Shown here: positions 24,101 to 39,371 of the stretch, piece by piece | How the letters are laid out: each line of letters starts with the position of its first letter | Numbering within the stretch: the stretch's first letter is position 1 | Source: Corylus avellana | Taxonomy: Eukaryota; Streptophyta; Magnoliopsida; Fagales; Betulaceae | Reading direction: 5' to 3' | Assembly (NCBI RefSeq): GCF_901000735.1 | Contig: NC_081547.1 | Location: 21,886,838-21,950,837 of the forward strand | DNA length: 64,000 nt | Made by a program: the position numbers and the translations under genes | The notes under the pieces: generated by a model | Told to the model about the DNA's origin: nothing | Seen by the model: only the letters and a program-made list of their open reading frames with translations | Databases searched by the model: none

Positions 24101-26528
24101 TTATTTTCCTAAAGCTGAATGAAATATTCTCCATTTGCTTCAATTACCTATCAGAAAAAGAAGTCCAGTGATTACTTCAATGAAAGCAGCATTTATTGTC
24201 TCCTTTCTTTTACAATCACCACTGTATTGTTTGCACATAACATCACTTGATTATCTGTATCCAAATGTAAAATTATACTATTTGGTTTAAGTTGTACTAA
24301 AGCATAACGTGGCTTGCACGCACTGTTCTTTGTTCTGCAGCAAGTATTGAGCCAAGTTTTGAAAGAAGCAGGTTACACGAGGGAATCTTATTTAATGTTG
24401 GATGACTTCATTAAGGTACTTTGCATTCTTTACATATTTCTTGTAATGATTCAAACCTTTGTAACATAGGAAAGAAGAAAGTGGAAGAAAATGAATACAC
24501 TAGAGTTTACTCTACACAATCCAAAGTGGTCTTCAATGTGTTGTCCTGCCTAACCATTAGATGGCCCTTGATATTAGGATTTTATTCATTTTTCCCTTGC
24601 TAACAGCTACTCTACTTGAGATTCGGAAAAAGAAAGGAATACCAATCCAGTGCCTCAAACATTTCAATGCATCTTGCTGTAAGCATAATTGAAACTCCAT
24701 GGGACACCTTGCCCTCCTTTATAATAAGTATCATGGAGAGGCTTGAGCAAGGATAGTAAGAATCTTCTTCTTCTCATCTAAATTGCCCTTCACAGTCTAC
24801 GAGAGGGCCTGATTTCATTTGGTATGAATTGTTTAGTATCAGCCCAAAAAGATGTTGATTAGTCTTATGAAATATATCTTGTTGCCCATCTATTTGTAGC
24901 GAGAATCGATGGTTCACATATCCCCCAAACCAACACAATTACACAGGAGAAAAAGGAAAAAGAGATATTGAATCATCCTTCTAAACATTGTAATGGGTGA
25001 GCAAAAGAATTTCATTTTTTTCTCTAATCTGGGCCATTTCACAAAATTTACTTGGACAAGGTCAATCATCTTAACATAGACTAACAGATATTGAATTTAT
25101 ACGTGACTGTTCCCCTTGCTATTATATTAGCTTTACCATAAATCTACATAGTGAACCTCCCAAGCCAGTAGTCCTAAACTACATAGAGCTAGTGGGTCAT
25201 AATTATTTGAAATATTAGGAGCTTCCTCTTTGAATAAGGTGATGAGAAATGCCAAGGGTACTAAATCTTTTACTAACAAAGACTTATTAAACTATGTGTA
25301 GCTCATTCATTAGTACTCGTTACATTTTTCTTAATTAATTGTTTTGTTTTTCTCTAATAAATGAGCTACATATTAGGTTAGTAAACCTTTGTTGGTAAAC
25401 GATTTAGTACCTCTAGCATTTCTCTAAGGTGATACATCATAGAATCCTTCTGCCAAAAGAAACAATTCTGGTAAAAAAAGTGTCTCTGTCTTAATTGCTG
25501 AGGCCTTTAATAATTTAAATGAGGATTATGTAGTAATTTGTTAAAGAAGGTCGCCACTGCCACCTTGCCTGGAAGATAAGCAATTACCTCTTAAAACTAA
25601 GAGATAAGCCTTGACCATGTTTTTTTTTTTTTTTTATAAGTAATAATCAAGTTTTATGGCACCTCTACGTACACTGAAAGTATACAAGCGAAAACAGCTA
25701 ACTAGAAAAAAAAAAAAACAAACAAAAAAATCAGCATAACTAATCGGCTATGTTAGCAACAAGTTCCCATACTTCTTTCTATATGAAGGCCAATGATATC
25801 ATTCCACCAAAAGCTTTAGAATGGACCCCATGGCATTGTTATCCATATAAAAAATTATACACAAACTAATATTTAGTGCCATGAGCCAATCCAAAACATT
25901 TTATTTCTCACTGCTAGTTATTGGCCACCAAGAATACATTTTAGGGTTTTACAGCCTTTTAGTAGTGGTGATTTTTCCCCGGTTTTTCCAGAGCTTGTGC
26001 TCCTCTCCTTGCCTTCCAGTATATCTTTAGGCTCTTTTCTGTATTAGTTCCATTATTGAACGAAAAAGGGAGAAGTCCGAGATTAGATGATGCAAGCGAC
26101 TATATATTCTGTAATTTCTGATAGATGGAATGAGTTCATTTAATCATTTAGTTTAGATTCTTTTACCTGATCAATGTTAGATATGTCACATGAGGGAGGC
26201 TCTGAACTGCTCACCTTGTTAAATTGTCTTGTTAAGAAATCAGTGAATTAGATAGGTGCCAAGGTCAGATCATTCAAATTAGCTTGAATTTTACATGCAA
26301 AACCTATCTTCTCTTCTTCAACTTACCATTTGTAATCTGTCTATTTTCCTTTAAAGAAGTGTCACAAGATGAATGTATACCTTAAAAATTTGATATGTAT
26401 TTCCATGGTTATGTTTGTTTCTTTGAGTTTTACTTCTTTTAGCCATTTTGTCCATCATTACTTCATATCTGTTACAGGTTCTTAACAGTTCTGGCCTAAA
26501 AATGGATGTTGAAGTTCCAGTTGACTAA
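21034..26528 (+). CDS. Calcineurin B-like EF-hand calcium-binding protein
   Basis: A small Ca2+-sensor protein. Exons are 21034-21103, 21206-21330, 21464-21560, 22462-22571, 24341-24415 and 26478-26528, with GT/AG borders and consistent phases, giving 175 aa. This is the length I know for the plant calcineurin-B-like family represented by Arabidopsis At3g18430. The N-terminus MGSASS has the Gly2 context of N-myristoylation, so membrane association is likely. EF-hand loops: DRNAKGFISADE (about residues 37-48, degenerate) and the best canonical loop DSDSNGKVSFND (about residues 104-115). MSDEQRE, QVLSQVLKEAGY and MLDDFIK follow. The C-terminus is MDVEVPVD. Plants lack a canonical calcineurin A partner, so the target is unknown. 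Introns carry MITE and LINE remnants. A possible extra in-frame exon lies at 23227-23280. Confidence 0.93.
25237..25432. mobile_element. MITE family M2, intact copy (EF-hand intron 5)
   Basis: The inverted ends are GAGAAATGCCAAGGGTACTAA and the complement of TTTAGTACCTCTAGCATTTC, with inner inverted TTTACTAACAAAG/CTTTGTTGGTAAA. It is related to the split copy at 14303-15368. Confidence 0.6.
25621..25740 (-). mobile_element. LINE 3' end (minus strand)
   Basis: On the minus strand the sequence reads CGCTTGTATACTTTCAGTGT..GGTGCCATAAAACTTGATTATTACTTATAA followed by a run of at least 17 A. This resembles the conserved tail of plant L1-type LINEs. The 5' extent is not clear. It is inserted in EF-hand intron 5, opposite in orientation to the gene. 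Confidence 0.5.
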
Positions 26529-26702
26529 TTTAAGCTAGCCCTGCTGTCTTATGCTACAATTCAAGATGAAAATCCGAAAGCTGGATAGTCAACCGGCAAA
26601 TGCATCCTTGTATAATTGGAACCACACACCTGTATTTATATACATTTTTGTTTTTTTACTAATTGATTTGATAGACAATATAAAATAAAGGAAAAAAAAA
26701 TT

Positions 26703-26915
26703 TCTACTAACTAGGTTGTAAGAAAATTTCTCTGACCCAATTTCTAGAAGTGTCATGTATCCTTTAGTACGTGAGAAATACATGTTTTTTTTTTTTTTTT
26801 TTAATAACATATGCTTTTTTAATGGCATTAATAGAAAAATGTTTCTCACACGGATATATCATATATGGCACTTTCAGATTGAATTAGAAGAATTCTTACG
26901 ACCAAATTTTGTAAG
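26703..26915. mobile_element. Foldback MITE downstream of the EF-hand gene
   Basis: The left arm GGTTGTAAGAAAATTTCTCT..AGAAGTGTCATGTATCC pairs with the inverse of GGATATATCATATATGGCAC..AGAATTCTTACGACC. The centre is poly-T. A relative of it may lie in the duplicated promoter segments (17560-17700). No target duplication was identified. Confidence 0.5.
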
Positions 26916-27490
26916 AAATTTATATCCTAAAATAAAGAACATGTGTATTTATTTCAATAAAATATCAAATGTTTCATTATCATTTTGTCATTTATAAATT
27001 TCCCTTATATATATTAAAAAAAAAAAAAAAAAAAAATCTCTTAGATATGTGATTGTTAACGTAAATGGTATTCTGTTTAATAGCTTTCTCGCCTATTTTT
27101 CAAGCTGGGAAGCGCTATCATATTGGCTTTTCCTCGATTTAAATAAGTTGTTGGTTGATTCGCTATTGATTTGAACAAATGTAAATATTTTTATTTTTTG
27201 GGGCATTGGTATGTATAAAAATTATGGTCAAATCACAAACATTTTTGGTTGATCAAAAAAACCTCTTTAATTTTTGTAAAATGGTTTATAATTTTAAGCT
27301 TCTTTTTCTCAAATTGTTAAAAGTTTGCTAGACCACCGTCAAAAGCTGCTGGACCTCATCGGAGTTTGTCAAATCTTCGCTATAGGTTGTTAAAAGTCAC
27401 CGGTCGTTTTTTGCTGTCACTAATTTTTTATACAAGTTTTTAGGAATTTTTTTGTTGACGTTGAAACAAACGACGTCAACAAAAAATTAA

Positions 27491-27924
27491 GAGTTAACTT
27501 CATAAAGTCCCCTGAAACTTTCATGCGTTTTGAAAAGACCTTCTAACTTTCAAAAATTCTCAATTTTACCTCTTCGAACTTCTAATTTAATACAATCTAC
27601 CTCTTCCATTATGATTTGGTATTAAATCTTAATGGAGGAAATGTAAAATACCAAAATATCTTCAACTTTTTGTTTTTTTTGTTTTTTGTTTTTTTTTTTT
27701 TTTAAAAAAATGTGAAATAAGGGTAAATTTGAAATTTTATAAAAGTTTCAAAAATATAATGGTCATTTCATTCATTTTAATGTATGTTTAACACAAAACC
27801 CTAACGGAAGTGGATACATTCATCAAATTAAAAGTTCTAAAGATAAAATTAAGAGTTTTTAAATTTTGGGAGAATTTTCTTAAAATACGTGAAAGTTCAA
27901 GAAAACTTTATGAAGTTTTCTCTC
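27491..27924. mobile_element. Mutator-like foldback MITE, family M3, copy 1
   Basis: The left arm GAGTTAACTTCATAAAGTCC..TTTCAAAAATTCTCAATTTT is matched by the inverse of the right arm ending ACTTTATGAAGTTTTCTCTC. The same structure occurs at 54903-55379, where an almost perfect 9-bp target duplication supports assignment to Mutator-like elements. Here the flanks do not give a convincing duplication. Confidence 0.6.
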
Positions 27925-28123
27925 AAATTTATAAGTGTTTATATTTTGTATATACGCTATCCGTTAATATTTTTATTTTGAGAATGAAAAATAAAAGACA
28001 ACAAAGTGGAGTGATTTCTAAGGAACCGCCTCTTTAGTTCTACTTTTCTTTTATTACACATCAATAAATAATAAAAAAGAAAAAGAAAAGGTTTCTGACA
28101 AACAGTATGATAGTTTTGAACTG

Positions 28124-28124
<1 letters not shown>

Positions 28125-28157
<33 letters not shown>
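28125..28157. repeat. (CT)n microsatellite
   Basis: About 15 CT units on the plus strand, upstream of the coiled-coil gene. CT-rich tracts are common in plant core promoters and 5' UTRs. Confidence 0.8.
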
Positions 28158-28159
<2 letters not shown>

Positions 28160-28406
28160 CTCTGAGCTTTCTTAAAGGTGAAGGTTTCTATTCTTTGAAT
28201 AGTTTCAAAATTCAAATGGATTTCTAAAGCCGCAGCACAGCATAGATGGAGCCAAAATTTGCCTGCTAAAAACCAACAACCAACCAAATCTAATAAGCGG
28301 CTAATGCACATCCTTTTTATAACTAGAATGGACTCTTTTAACTTGAGGTCAAATTAAGCCGGAACAACCAACCAATAACAATCCCCACAAATTTATTGTA
28401 AAGACA

Positions 28407-29632
28407 ATGTCTACGCAAGTGCTTAGCAATTTCCTTTGTGTCCTTGAAAATACTCCCACACACTCAAACGCACGAGCAAAGAAACTTGCTCTCAACTTCT
28501 CCTGCCCTCGTATGCTGCAAAAAATACTTTTCCATCACCCCACATCTTCCTTTCACGAAAAGCAAAGAGTGGATGGTCTTGAAGGGAGTTCAGTGCAGTG
28601 TTTTTATGAACACTGCAAACTTGTCAGGCAAGAAATCATCATTCTGTGTCAGTAATTTGTTCTACAACCAACTTTTCTATTTTCCCAGTTTTAAGATTAT
28701 TGTTTCAAGTCCTTCTATTTGTGAAATATTTTCTTTATGTTTGTTTTGGTTCATGTTGATGTTATGCAGACTCGTGTCAGAATTCAGAAAATCTGTATTT
28801 CTCACAAAAAGTGTTTATACTTTTGTGTAGGAGGGAAATGGAGATCTTCTCGCTTCAGTTACAAATTCATTCTTCATTAAAGGAGCTTTCAAGATTCAAG
28901 AATTTCATTTCTGAAAGCAGTTGTAAGCATATGAGTGATGATGGATACATATTCAGAAATGAAATTTTGCAGGATTTCTTCAGTGACTTTCAGAAGCTGT
29001 GCCTCAAGGCAGATGCAAGGACAGGAAAGGAGAAACAGCTGAATCAATGCAATTTGGAAGTGAATAGTTCAAGTGGTATAAAACTGTTGACAGATTCAAT
29101 GGCTTCAGCTGCAAAGAAAATTGTGAGTAGTTCAAGAGGTAAGCTTTCCATCAGTTCTTGCAAGGGGAAGGGAGTGCTGCAGGCTGGTGTAGTTGAGCAG
29201 CTTAACCACCGATTGAAGATCCTTGAAGAAGAAACTGAAACTATGAAGAAAGACATCTTTGGGGCTCTGGAAGAAAGGAGAAACCTAGTGAATGAGATAA
29301 TTGAGCAGTTTCAGATCCTACAGCATCACCTCTGCCTTCAAAATCAAGTAATAGGAGAAACATCCTGTGATGAAACATCCTGTGATGATACTATGATCTC
29401 GAACTCTCCAAAGGTAACTCTTCTACTTTGCACTTGAATTTATTGGTTTGCAGACACATTGCTCTATCAATTTTCAGTACCTCTATTCTTACCTTTTATA
29501 ATGCATGTGGTGTGTAAACAGGGTGGAAGAATGGAGACTGGTCTATCAGAAATCGTTTGCCAAGAACCAAATTTGTCTCTTGTTACCAGAGATCTTAGAG
29601 CTAACATGTTAGCATTCCAAGAACCAGCTTAA
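28407..29632 (+). CDS. Coiled-coil protein of unknown function
   Basis: I do not recognise a named family. The proposed exons are 28407-28651, 28831-29413 and 29522-29632, giving 312 aa. Splicing 28651 to 28831 joins ..ILC to QREMEIFSLQLQIHSSLKEL in frame and explains why a stop follows 28652. The last intron (GT at 29414, AG at 29521) is phase 0. The most protein-like part is exon 2: helical stretches FRNEILQDFFSDFQKL and QLNHRLKILEEETETMKKDI with EERRNLVNEIIEQFQILQ form a predicted coiled coil. Between them is a basic/serine segment (KKIVSSSRGKLSISSCKGKG). There is no membrane segment. The start is uncertain: exon 1 is less protein-like, and translation could begin at Met 28838. Probably a plant-specific structural or scaffold protein, by inference only. 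Confidence 0.6.
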
Positions 29633-30591
29633 GTAATGCATGTGCTCTCGGATCAGATATGGATGATTCCTTTCATTTGAAATTTAGAGGAAGTTGTCAG
29701 ATTCCTTTCTCAGACAACATTACTGTATTTTTTGTTCTTGAGTCCACAATAACTTTCAGTGTGATGATTTACTTTTTCTGGGAAGAATATATACTAAAGA
29801 ATCAACTTTCTAGTGCCATATGCACATCCATTGGAGAATTACATAATAATTTATATGCAAATGTCTTTCTGGTCATATATCTCACCATGAGATTTTACTA
29901 AAATAAATTCTCCCCATGAGGAGTTGGATGTACAAACATCTAAGAAGTCTTTTTTTCTTTTTCTTTTTTTAACCATTTCTTTGATTGGCCTAATCTCAAC
30001 TCTTGCATGTTCATATAAATGACATCTGTTGATGTAAATTAGGATTGAGAGGATGTTTTGTGACCATTAAATTCTTATAAATGTGGTTTCTCAAGATAAG
30101 GAATAGATGGATTTTTTTTTTCTGCATTAAAATATGAAAAGAACCAGCAGGAAACAAAAGAGAAAAGGGAAAAACTGAATGAATCCAGGATCTCTCTTTT
30201 CTATATTCTAAATTGCCTAATTACTTCTCTGTGATCTGAAGCTATATGTCAAATTTCTAAGCTGCCTTTCATAATTTGAATTGGGAAATTCTCCTCTGCT
30301 TGATATACACAAACTTGTGGGATGAAAGACAGACTTTGATTCACAAAGAAAAATTGTATTTTTTATTGTTTTGCTTCAAATACAAAGAAAATTGCAAGTT
30401 TTGTTCTTAGTATATCCTGGTCAGTGGATGTTTAGAGAGAAAAATTTCACCTAACTGTGAGTATATCCTCGTGACAACAAAAGCAAGATTACAAATATAA
30501 AAAGCAAAAAGTTGCTTGTAAAGGGTCTTTGGAAAATACATTAATTCAACCAAACCTAGAATATTCTTGCTGCAAACCATGAAGCTGATGA
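29633..30591. other. Spacer between convergent genes
   Basis: Contains the 3' UTR of the coiled-coil gene and of the minus-strand membrane protein gene. AT-rich; nothing else is assigned. Confidence 0.5.
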
Positions 30592-30933
30592 TCATGGCAG
30601 TTGCAGCTCGGCCATGGCTGCAGGCTGCTGCTCTCCATGAACAGAAGTTGGTGGCGCTGGTGAAATCTTCACCCTTCCTTTGACTATATGAAAGCATGAA
30701 AATATAGTGAAGAGAAGAGAAGCAAGGGCAAAAAGTACAAAAATTGCAATGGCAATTCCAGCCCACAGCAGTTCTTGAGGCTTGGGACCTTGGTGTATTG
30801 TATCTACCATCTCTTGTGTGAAATATATAACTAGGACAAGGAAAGAACAGGCCAAAAATGCACTCAACAAAAACAATAACGCTAGCATCGCCACTTTTTC
30901 TCTCCCACACCGCGCCATATCTTTCTCAGCCAA
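30592..30933 (-). CDS. Small membrane protein with two transmembrane helices
   Basis: A single-exon frame of 113 aa. Two hydrophobic segments are clear: about residues 14-38 (from VAMLALLFLLSAFLACSFLV) and about 55-78 (from LLWAGIAIAIFVLFALASLL). They are joined by a short hydrophilic loop containing YFTQEMVDTIHQGPKPQE. The N-terminus is basic (MARCGREK) and the C-tail is Pro/Ser-rich. Two Met codons (30933 and 30918) could start it; I use the first. A TATA-like AGAATATATAGAG lies upstream at about 30955-30967 on the gene's strand. No known domain is recognised. The clean hydropathy pattern and promoter context argue for a real gene. Confidence 0.6.
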   Translation of the reverse strand: MAEKDMARCGREKVAMLALLFLLSAFLACSFLVLVIYFTQEMVDTIHQGPKPQELLWAGIAIAIFVLFALASLLFTIFSCFHIVKGRVKISPAPPTSVHGEQQPAAMAELQLP

Positions 30934-31010
30934 AGTTAATAGTTAGGCAGCTAAGAGAATATATAGAGAAATAGCAGAGAGAAAAACAATTGAGATAGGA
31001 TGTTTAAAAA

Positions 31011-31392
31011 AATGCTATTTAGTAGACTCTCGTACGGTAGCCGCACTGCCACATCATCATGGCAGTTGTATAAGAGTCTACTAAGAGTGTGTTTGGGATT
31101 ATGATTTTATAAGAATAATCTGCGTTTTTAAAAGATATTGTAAAACGTAAGACGTTTGGCATTGCGATTTAAAAAACTTAATTTAAAATAGGAAAAAAAA
31201 CTGCCATTTTTAAAAGCAGGCTAGGGGTGCTTATTTGAAAAAGTGCGCTAAATTCACAATTTCGCTTAACAAATATCTGATAAAAAATGACTTTTTAACA
31301 TGTTTTACCAAACAGTTTTGTGATTTTAAAAACTCAATTTTTACAATTGTACTTATTGAAACCGCAATTCCAAACAAACCCTAAATAGCATT
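31011..31392. mobile_element. MITE family M4 carrying a nested Tourist element
   Basis: The outer element has perfect 20-bp terminal inverted repeats, AATGCTATTTAGTAGACTCT at 31011 and its exact complement ending at 31392. The right repeat is interrupted by the Tourist insertion at 31085-31381. Without the insert the element is about 80 bp. A second M4-like hairpin follows at about 31395-31580. Confidence 0.75.
31085..31381. mobile_element. Tourist (PIF/Harbinger) MITE
   Basis: The ends GAGTGTGTTTGGGATTATGA and the inverse GGGTTTGTTTGGAATTGCGG form the terminal inverted repeats. It is flanked by TAA on both sides (31082-31084 and 31382-31384), the target duplication of PIF/Harbinger elements. 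The 297-bp interior is AT-rich and non-coding. It lies inside the right repeat of MITE M4. Confidence 0.8.
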
Positions 31393-31394
31393 AC

Positions 31395-31580
31395 TCGAGG
31401 TATATATACATAGTAGATTGGCATACAACTGTCATATAACTAGGATGACGTAGCATTGAAAATGAGTCCTTAATTTTTTTTTTTTACGAGAGCTGATCCA
31501 ACAGTTGATTGTTACTGCCACATTATCAAGTTATATGACAATCGAATAACAATCTACTAATTAAATAGAATTACTCATAT
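31395..31580. mobile_element. MITE family M4-like hairpin, second copy
   Basis: The left arm contains AGTAGATTG, AACTGTCATATAACT and ATGACGTAGCA; the right arm carries their imperfect complements up to ATCTACTAATTAAATAG. Outer ATTACTCGAGGTATAT and ATTACTCATATACCTC are also inverted. It is adjacent to the first M4 element. Confidence 0.55.
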
Positions 31581-33505
31581 ACCTCAAGAGTTAGTAATAA
31601 GATATGTTTATATATAATTAGGATAGTTAAACAAATAAATTGGCCTTGAAGACCCCTCAATAGGCAAAGCGAAAGCCACCACATGTCCATTTCAAAATCT
31701 TGAGAGCTTGTATTACATAACATCATCATCATAGAAGGAGATTTCCTGATAGTCACTCATGCTATCATGAACCAATAACGTACCCAATAACGACAAATTA
31801 CTCCAATCATACATGATATTTCCCTTTTCTTGAAGAAGAAGTCTTCTTAGATTGTCAGTAGAGTCCATTCTAACAACAAATCAAAGAAAATAGCATTAAG
31901 TAATGGTGATTATAATACTAGTCAAAGTTTTGGTGGATCCTGAATCCAATGAAATCATGGATTGTTATTTGAACAATATATATATAAGAGCACACTAGAA
32001 AGTGCTTCGAAAGGCGCCGGCTCCGTGAAGTTGATCTCCTAAGTTTGATAAATGGCAGTTTAAGATGTCACTTATGCATTCTAACGTGACACTTGAGCAT
32101 AGGAGAATAGAAATATACTGAATTTCGACCATTATAGTTGCAGTCCCTTTCTCAAGTGGGAACCAATTATATTTTTGTTTTCTGTCAAATAGCCTATAAC
32201 CCTTTTATGGTGTCCAATAATTATATTTCTCCCTAGCTACCATAAAGATTAACCTTCGGTATTCTTTAAAGGGGCGAGCTAGCATAAGATTAACCTTTTG
32301 ATTTTCAAGATGTTTAATTCTTTAGGTAGCATTATTATTAACAAACAATTAAAAATACTAAACATTTTTCACATATATATGGACCTCATAAAATAATAAT
32401 AATAATAATAATAATAAAATAAAATTAAAAAAAAAAAAAACATTTATCACCTTTATATCACAGAAAAAAAAAAATTCCAATAAAGAAAAACACTTTTCAA
32501 AACCATTATTGATCACTTAAAATATTTAAAGAAAGGGATATTATTATTGTATAATTGCATGTCTAACTTTTAGCATGTTGCCTGTTATATCTTTGGAGGC
32601 TCTCTTTCTGCATTAAAGGTTAGAGAAGCCTTGTACAAAGATAACTAACGCCATTTTCATACACCTCTTAAACATTTCACAATGTCCATCTTCATATTTT
32701 TGTCATACTATAAAAAATAAAAATAAAAGATAGTTGATTTTTCAAAATCAGGTGTGAAACTGATCCCTTTCCCCTTCCCCCGTATTGAATTGAAAATAAT
32801 AATAATAATAATTGAAAATAATAATAATAATAATAAATAAATAAATAAAATTGTGAAACAAACTCCAAAGAACATTTGTGAACAAACCCCACAAAGAGGA
32901 AGTGCTTATGAACCATAAAGTCAATACACCCTGACCCCCCTAGAAGAATTGACCAAAGAAATGAAGAGCTCCTTTTTGTCAACTTTTAGGGGGATTCGTG
33001 GGGCTTCCATAGAGCATATTGTCATATTCTACTTATTCTGGTCTAAGTTTAGAATAAGGTTGTCACCCTTTTGTCTGTTTACACAAAAACTCCTTGTCCC
33101 ATAAATACAAATACAAACTCAAACATAACTACTAATGTATCTCCATATACGTAACTATAAACTGATGGATGGGTAAATAGACACAATCCATATGTTCCAA
33201 ATTCTTCAGATGTTTGCTAACATGCAAATATATTACAACACAGGTCATCCTACAATAAATTCAAAGATTCAATTCCATCAAACTCAATGAAAATATTTCT
33301 AGGAATTTATAATAAATTCAGATATTCAACTGCGACAAAGTTACTAGGACCATCTCCAGAGACAATGTCTCTCAGTACATCATCCATTAACATGCAAGTA
33401 TGAAAGTCATTCCCGATCAAATGCAACCGCAAGGTGCAGAAAGGTTATGAACCACAGTGGCGATCGTGGGAAACGATCCATACATATATAACGGTTTGGC
33501 AAAGA
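31581..33505. other. AT-rich spacer and RH35 3' flank
   Basis: Holds (AAT)n/(ATA)n runs at about 32395-32418 and 32797-32850. The right part (about 33190-33505) should include the 3' UTR of the minus-strand helicase. No gene seen. Confidence 0.5.
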
Positions 33506-37160
<3,655 letters not shown>

Positions 37161-37689
37161 GAGTCACGAATCGGAAATATTAGTAGTTAAGCGATGTCAT
37201 TCAGAACTAAATAATTGTCTGACTGGTGCACTCAAATCCACTTCTAAAAGTAGGGTTTCAGAACGCTGGAAAAAAAAACAATGTTTGGATGATCATCCTT
37301 CAAGAATGAACAATAGAAGATGTTTGCAACTTTAATCACTTCAGAGATGTATCAACATCATCAAATACATTTTTCAGGTAGTTAGATGTTCTATCAAACT
37401 TATATTATATTACCAATTGAGCCTATGGCCACAAATTAGACTGACGTGCAGGATATAGCATTACTTCAGTCTTTTTCCATTCATCTCACATCTCAAATGA
37501 TTCGGATGAAAAAAAATACCCAAATCTTTCAACATTCTTCAAAGAACCTCAATAGTGTTCATAAATATAAAGCAAAAGCAAAGAAATACCCAAATGCTTC
37601 GAAAAGCCCCAGATTTTGCAGGTGCTTTTATATTGTTCTCCAAATTAACCTAAAAACAAACCGGTGGAGGAGAGAGTGAGACTACTTAC

Positions 37690-37860
37690 CGCCGGTGGAG
37701 CAAAACCCGTTCTTAGGGAGGGAGGAAGGTCGCCGGTGGCCAGAACCCTTGCGCCGGAGTGATAGGTCGAGTGAGCGACGGAGGTCGCCGGTGGCCGGAG
37801 TGAGAGAGAGGGTGAGCGAGGGAGGGAGAGCGGGAGAGGGAGAGGGGATTTTGGGATTTT
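37690..37860 (-). promoter_or_regulatory. GC-rich, CT-rich leader-like block
   Basis: In an AT-rich context this block has many CCGGCG motifs and, on the minus strand, a long CTCTCCCTC run followed by a consensus donor GGTAAGT at about 37688. This looks like a plant 5' UTR/first exon directed towards RH35. The plus-strand open frame across it is compositional. Confidence 0.35.
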
Positions 37861-38718
37861 TTATTTTTAAAATTTTCAGAAAACGATTTTATTAGGATAT
37901 TTGGTTTCAATTTTTTTTTTTTTTTTGTCTTATAATTATATCAATTCCAAAGACCGACTTGCTTTTATTCTCGAAGTAGATAGTGTTTTTGTTAGAACAT
38001 TCATATTGATTTATCTAAATTTTTTAGGAATAAATGAAAAATTATTTATTTTAGTTGGTTTAAATTACAAATCATTCATTATGATATATAAAATAATTTA
38101 TAGATTCATGTAATTAACCTAAATTATAAATCACTCCATATGATATAAAAAATAATTTATAGGTCCTCGTGCTTGGCCAAAATAATAGTTTACTCGCTGA
38201 AATAAAATTTCATGCTCTAAATACCAATGCCAGTTTAATAAAAAAAAGTAACCCAACTTCTCCAACTTAATTTCAAGCAAAACTATCACAATTTATTAAC
38301 TTAAATGTTGTTTTTATTTATTTTTCCATTGTTAGAAGATGTGACCGTCAAATTCTTGCAAAATGCTCTCAAATCATGGTGAGGGGGATGAAAATGAGAA
38401 AGGGTTACGCATAGAGTCAAATTTTAGGGATATAAGGAATTAGGTTAATTTACTGAAGCAATATGACTTGGAGTGATAGATTTGCAATCTTAATTGGTGT
38501 TCTAAAATAATGTGAAAAATCATAGTTATCATTTTTTAAAGTTAGAAATTAATAATAACATATGTCGCATTTTTATTGAGTATGACATGATAAAGCAACG
38601 GATTCTATTAAGTTACTTAACGAAAATTGATTTCAAAAAGTAAACTGTTATTTTGGCCTACCCTAATGACCTATAAATTATTTTTTTATACCAGAAAGAG
38701 TTGTTTGTAATTTAGGCA

Positions 38719-39339
38719 CGTTGTACAATGTCTTGAATTTTTTCTCAGTCACTTTTGTGTGGGACCATATATCTTTGCTTTCCTAAATTAGTGTTGGAGT
38801 TCACGTTTCAGCCATCCAGAATTATTCTCCAAGTTGTATTTGGATTTGTCTACACCGCCTATTTGACTCCTTTTAGGAGTTGGATTTGTGCCCACGTATG
38901 TAGTCCTAATTCTACTCAATTTTGGAGTCTTTGCTAACCGACTTTGTGACCTATAAAAGAAGAGCATGCCGCATAGCCACACTGAGGGGGAGAGAAACTT
39001 AGAAACTGCATCTCATTAGGGTTTTCTCACTTATTTGTGCCTTATGACACTTAGAGAAGAAGAGAGTTTTCTTTGTCAATTTTTCTCTTTTTTCTATTTT
39101 TTTCTTTTGTGTGAGAGTGAGATTTGAGTGTATTGGGACTTTGAGTTTTGAGTGGTTTTCTCCCTACTCTTTTGTACTCTACCTTTTGTTAGTGAATTTC
39201 CTCTAGATCGTCTCCACTAGTGGATGTAAGCTTGTTAAGCCAAACCACTTAAATCTTGGTATCGTGTGTGATTGATTTATTTTCTATTATGCTCTTTTCT
39301 GCTTCTTTGGAATCCTGTATTTTAATTCCGTGCACAACA
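38719..39339 (+). repeat. Copia array LTR 1
   Basis: Ends ..GTGCACAACA just before the primer-binding site. It contains a TATA-like CTATAAAAGAAGAGC at about 38952, which would place the transcription start in the middle of the LTR. Confidence 0.8.
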
Positions 39340-39371
39340 AGTGGTATTAGAGCTTGAGTTCTTTATTTTGC

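Noticed and set aside
37695..37895. Arg/Glu/Gly-rich plus-strand frame
   Set aside because: A compositional frame across a GC-rich leader-like block that reads more sensibly as a minus-strand 5' UTR.
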